Origin: Batillaria attramentaria | Lineage: Eukaryota; Mollusca; Gastropoda; Batillariidae | Length of the DNA: 64,000 nt | NCBI GenBank assembly: GCA_018292915.2 | Contig: JACVVK020000059.1 | Location: forward strand, 1 to 64,000 | Reading direction: 5' to 3' | Shown here: one piece after another, positions 63,218 through 64,000 of the stretch | Layout of the letters: each line of letters starts with the position of its first letter | How positions within the stretch are numbered: position 1 is the first letter of the stretch | The notes under the pieces: model-generated | Told to the model about the DNA's origin: nothing | What the model saw: only the letters and a program-made list of their open reading frames with translations | Databases searched by the model: none | Made by a program: the position numbers and the translations under genes

Positions 63218-63443
63218 CTGCGGAAACAAAAGGCCAAAATCTCTATAATGACATTTACTTAGTATGGGTCAACCGCAATCACAATAACTGACTCAAAAAT
63301 ATTTTTGACCCCACAGATCTGCTTATGTTTCTCCGCTGTTTTGAGCCCAGTTAGCTACGCCAGAGCTTAAAATGGTTCATGATTCAAATTTCAAATCAAA
63401 AGCAGGAAAAGTGTGAAGCATTTAGTGTCAAAGTGGCAGAGCC

Positions 63444-63837
63444 CAGGGTCCATACAGGTTCACAGTCTCAAAAATTCATGACTTTTCCATGACTTTTCGC
63501 GACCAACTCTCCTGTTTTCCATGACACTTTCCTCGCCCTCTTTCACACTGACACGCGCGAGGGTAGAAATTCTGAGCTTATCCGATTTATCGCAGTCAGC
63601 AAGACCAATGTTCAGAGTTAGTCATTAGCCTCAGGGGAATGCAGTTTGTTGGCATTTTTGGTGGTCTGTCCAGACAGTAATCAACAAGCTGACCATTTCA
63701 CTGTTGGGCTCAAAATGGCTTCCATAAAATTCCAAAATTCCATGACTCTTGAGATAATTTCATGACTTTCCAGGCCTGGAAAAGCTATTTGCAAATTCCA
63801 TGACTTTTCCAGGATTCCATGACCAGTATGGACCCTG
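63444..63837. mobile_element. hAT-like MITE, CAGGGTCC family copy 3
   Basis: Tips CAGGGTCCATACAGGTT and CAGTATGGACCCTG; perfect 6-bp duplication AGAGCC (63438-63443 and 63838-63843). Upstream of the first visible SEC63 exon, presumably intronic. Confidence 0.93.
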
Positions 63838-64000
63838 AGAGCCACAAGTGTGCATCTGCTTTATGCTGGGGTTGTCTGAAGGTATGCTCCCCTGGAATGT
63901 TTTATTGTTGTAAGCATTAGAGCTGGGGAATTGCTGAGGGGAAAAAAACCTGAAACCTAGGCTGGGGTGCAGAGGCAGCACCCTGCTACTAGTGCTAGGG

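Overview
The window looks like nuclear DNA of an animal, most likely a mollusc and plausibly a gastropod. It holds intron-rich genes with GT-AG splice sites, long (CA)n and (GT)n microsatellites, several tRNA-headed SINE families, non-LTR retrotransposon tails and many small inverted-repeat elements. An endogenous GH10 xylanase with a carbohydrate-binding module fits reports of such enzymes in herbivorous snails. The species assignment is inference; no marker gene is present.

Layout. (1) 62-5105, minus: 5' part of a secreted GH10 endo-xylanase with an N-terminal CBM4/9 module; it runs off the left edge before the catalytic glutamates. (2) 6502-11220, minus: a complete six-exon CYP2-clan cytochrome P450 of 498 codons. 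(3) 11221-16823: gene-free; holds a pogo/Tigger-like DNA transposon relic and a LINE tail nested in an inverted-repeat element. (4) 16824-24281, minus: complete 13-exon PSMD13 (26S proteasome lid subunit Rpn9), 378 aa. (5) 27864-35067, plus: CNOT2 (CCR4-NOT subunit), complete except the first exon or exons, head to head with PSMD13. (6) 39311-45651, plus: a diverged tandem copy of only the last seven CNOT2 exons, the first of which is itself triplicated; every splice site and the reading frame are intact. (7) 45652-52045: no gene recognised; an inverted-repeat-bounded tandem array full of TCAAGGTCA half-sites lies at 49298-51029. (8) 52046-63217, minus: SEC63 (ER translocation J-protein) from the J domain to the stop codon; the N-terminal membrane exons lie beyond the right edge.

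The genes do not form a pathway. PSMD13, CNOT2 and SEC63 are housekeeping genes; the xylanase and P450 fit plant-feeding and xenobiotic metabolism. The most distinctive feature is the tandem duplication of about 7-9 kb covering the 3' half of CNOT2. Its two copies can be aligned by eye, so later transposon insertions (LINE, two SINEs, a mariner-like element, an RNase H LINE fragment) can be dated relative to the duplication by their empty sites. Also notable: five hAT-like elements with 6-bp target-site duplications, a foldback MITE that appears to supply the branch point of the P450 last intron, and a 242-base G homopolymer in the last SEC63 intron. All exon models were built by hand from splice signals, phase agreement and remembered family sequences; no alignment was run.
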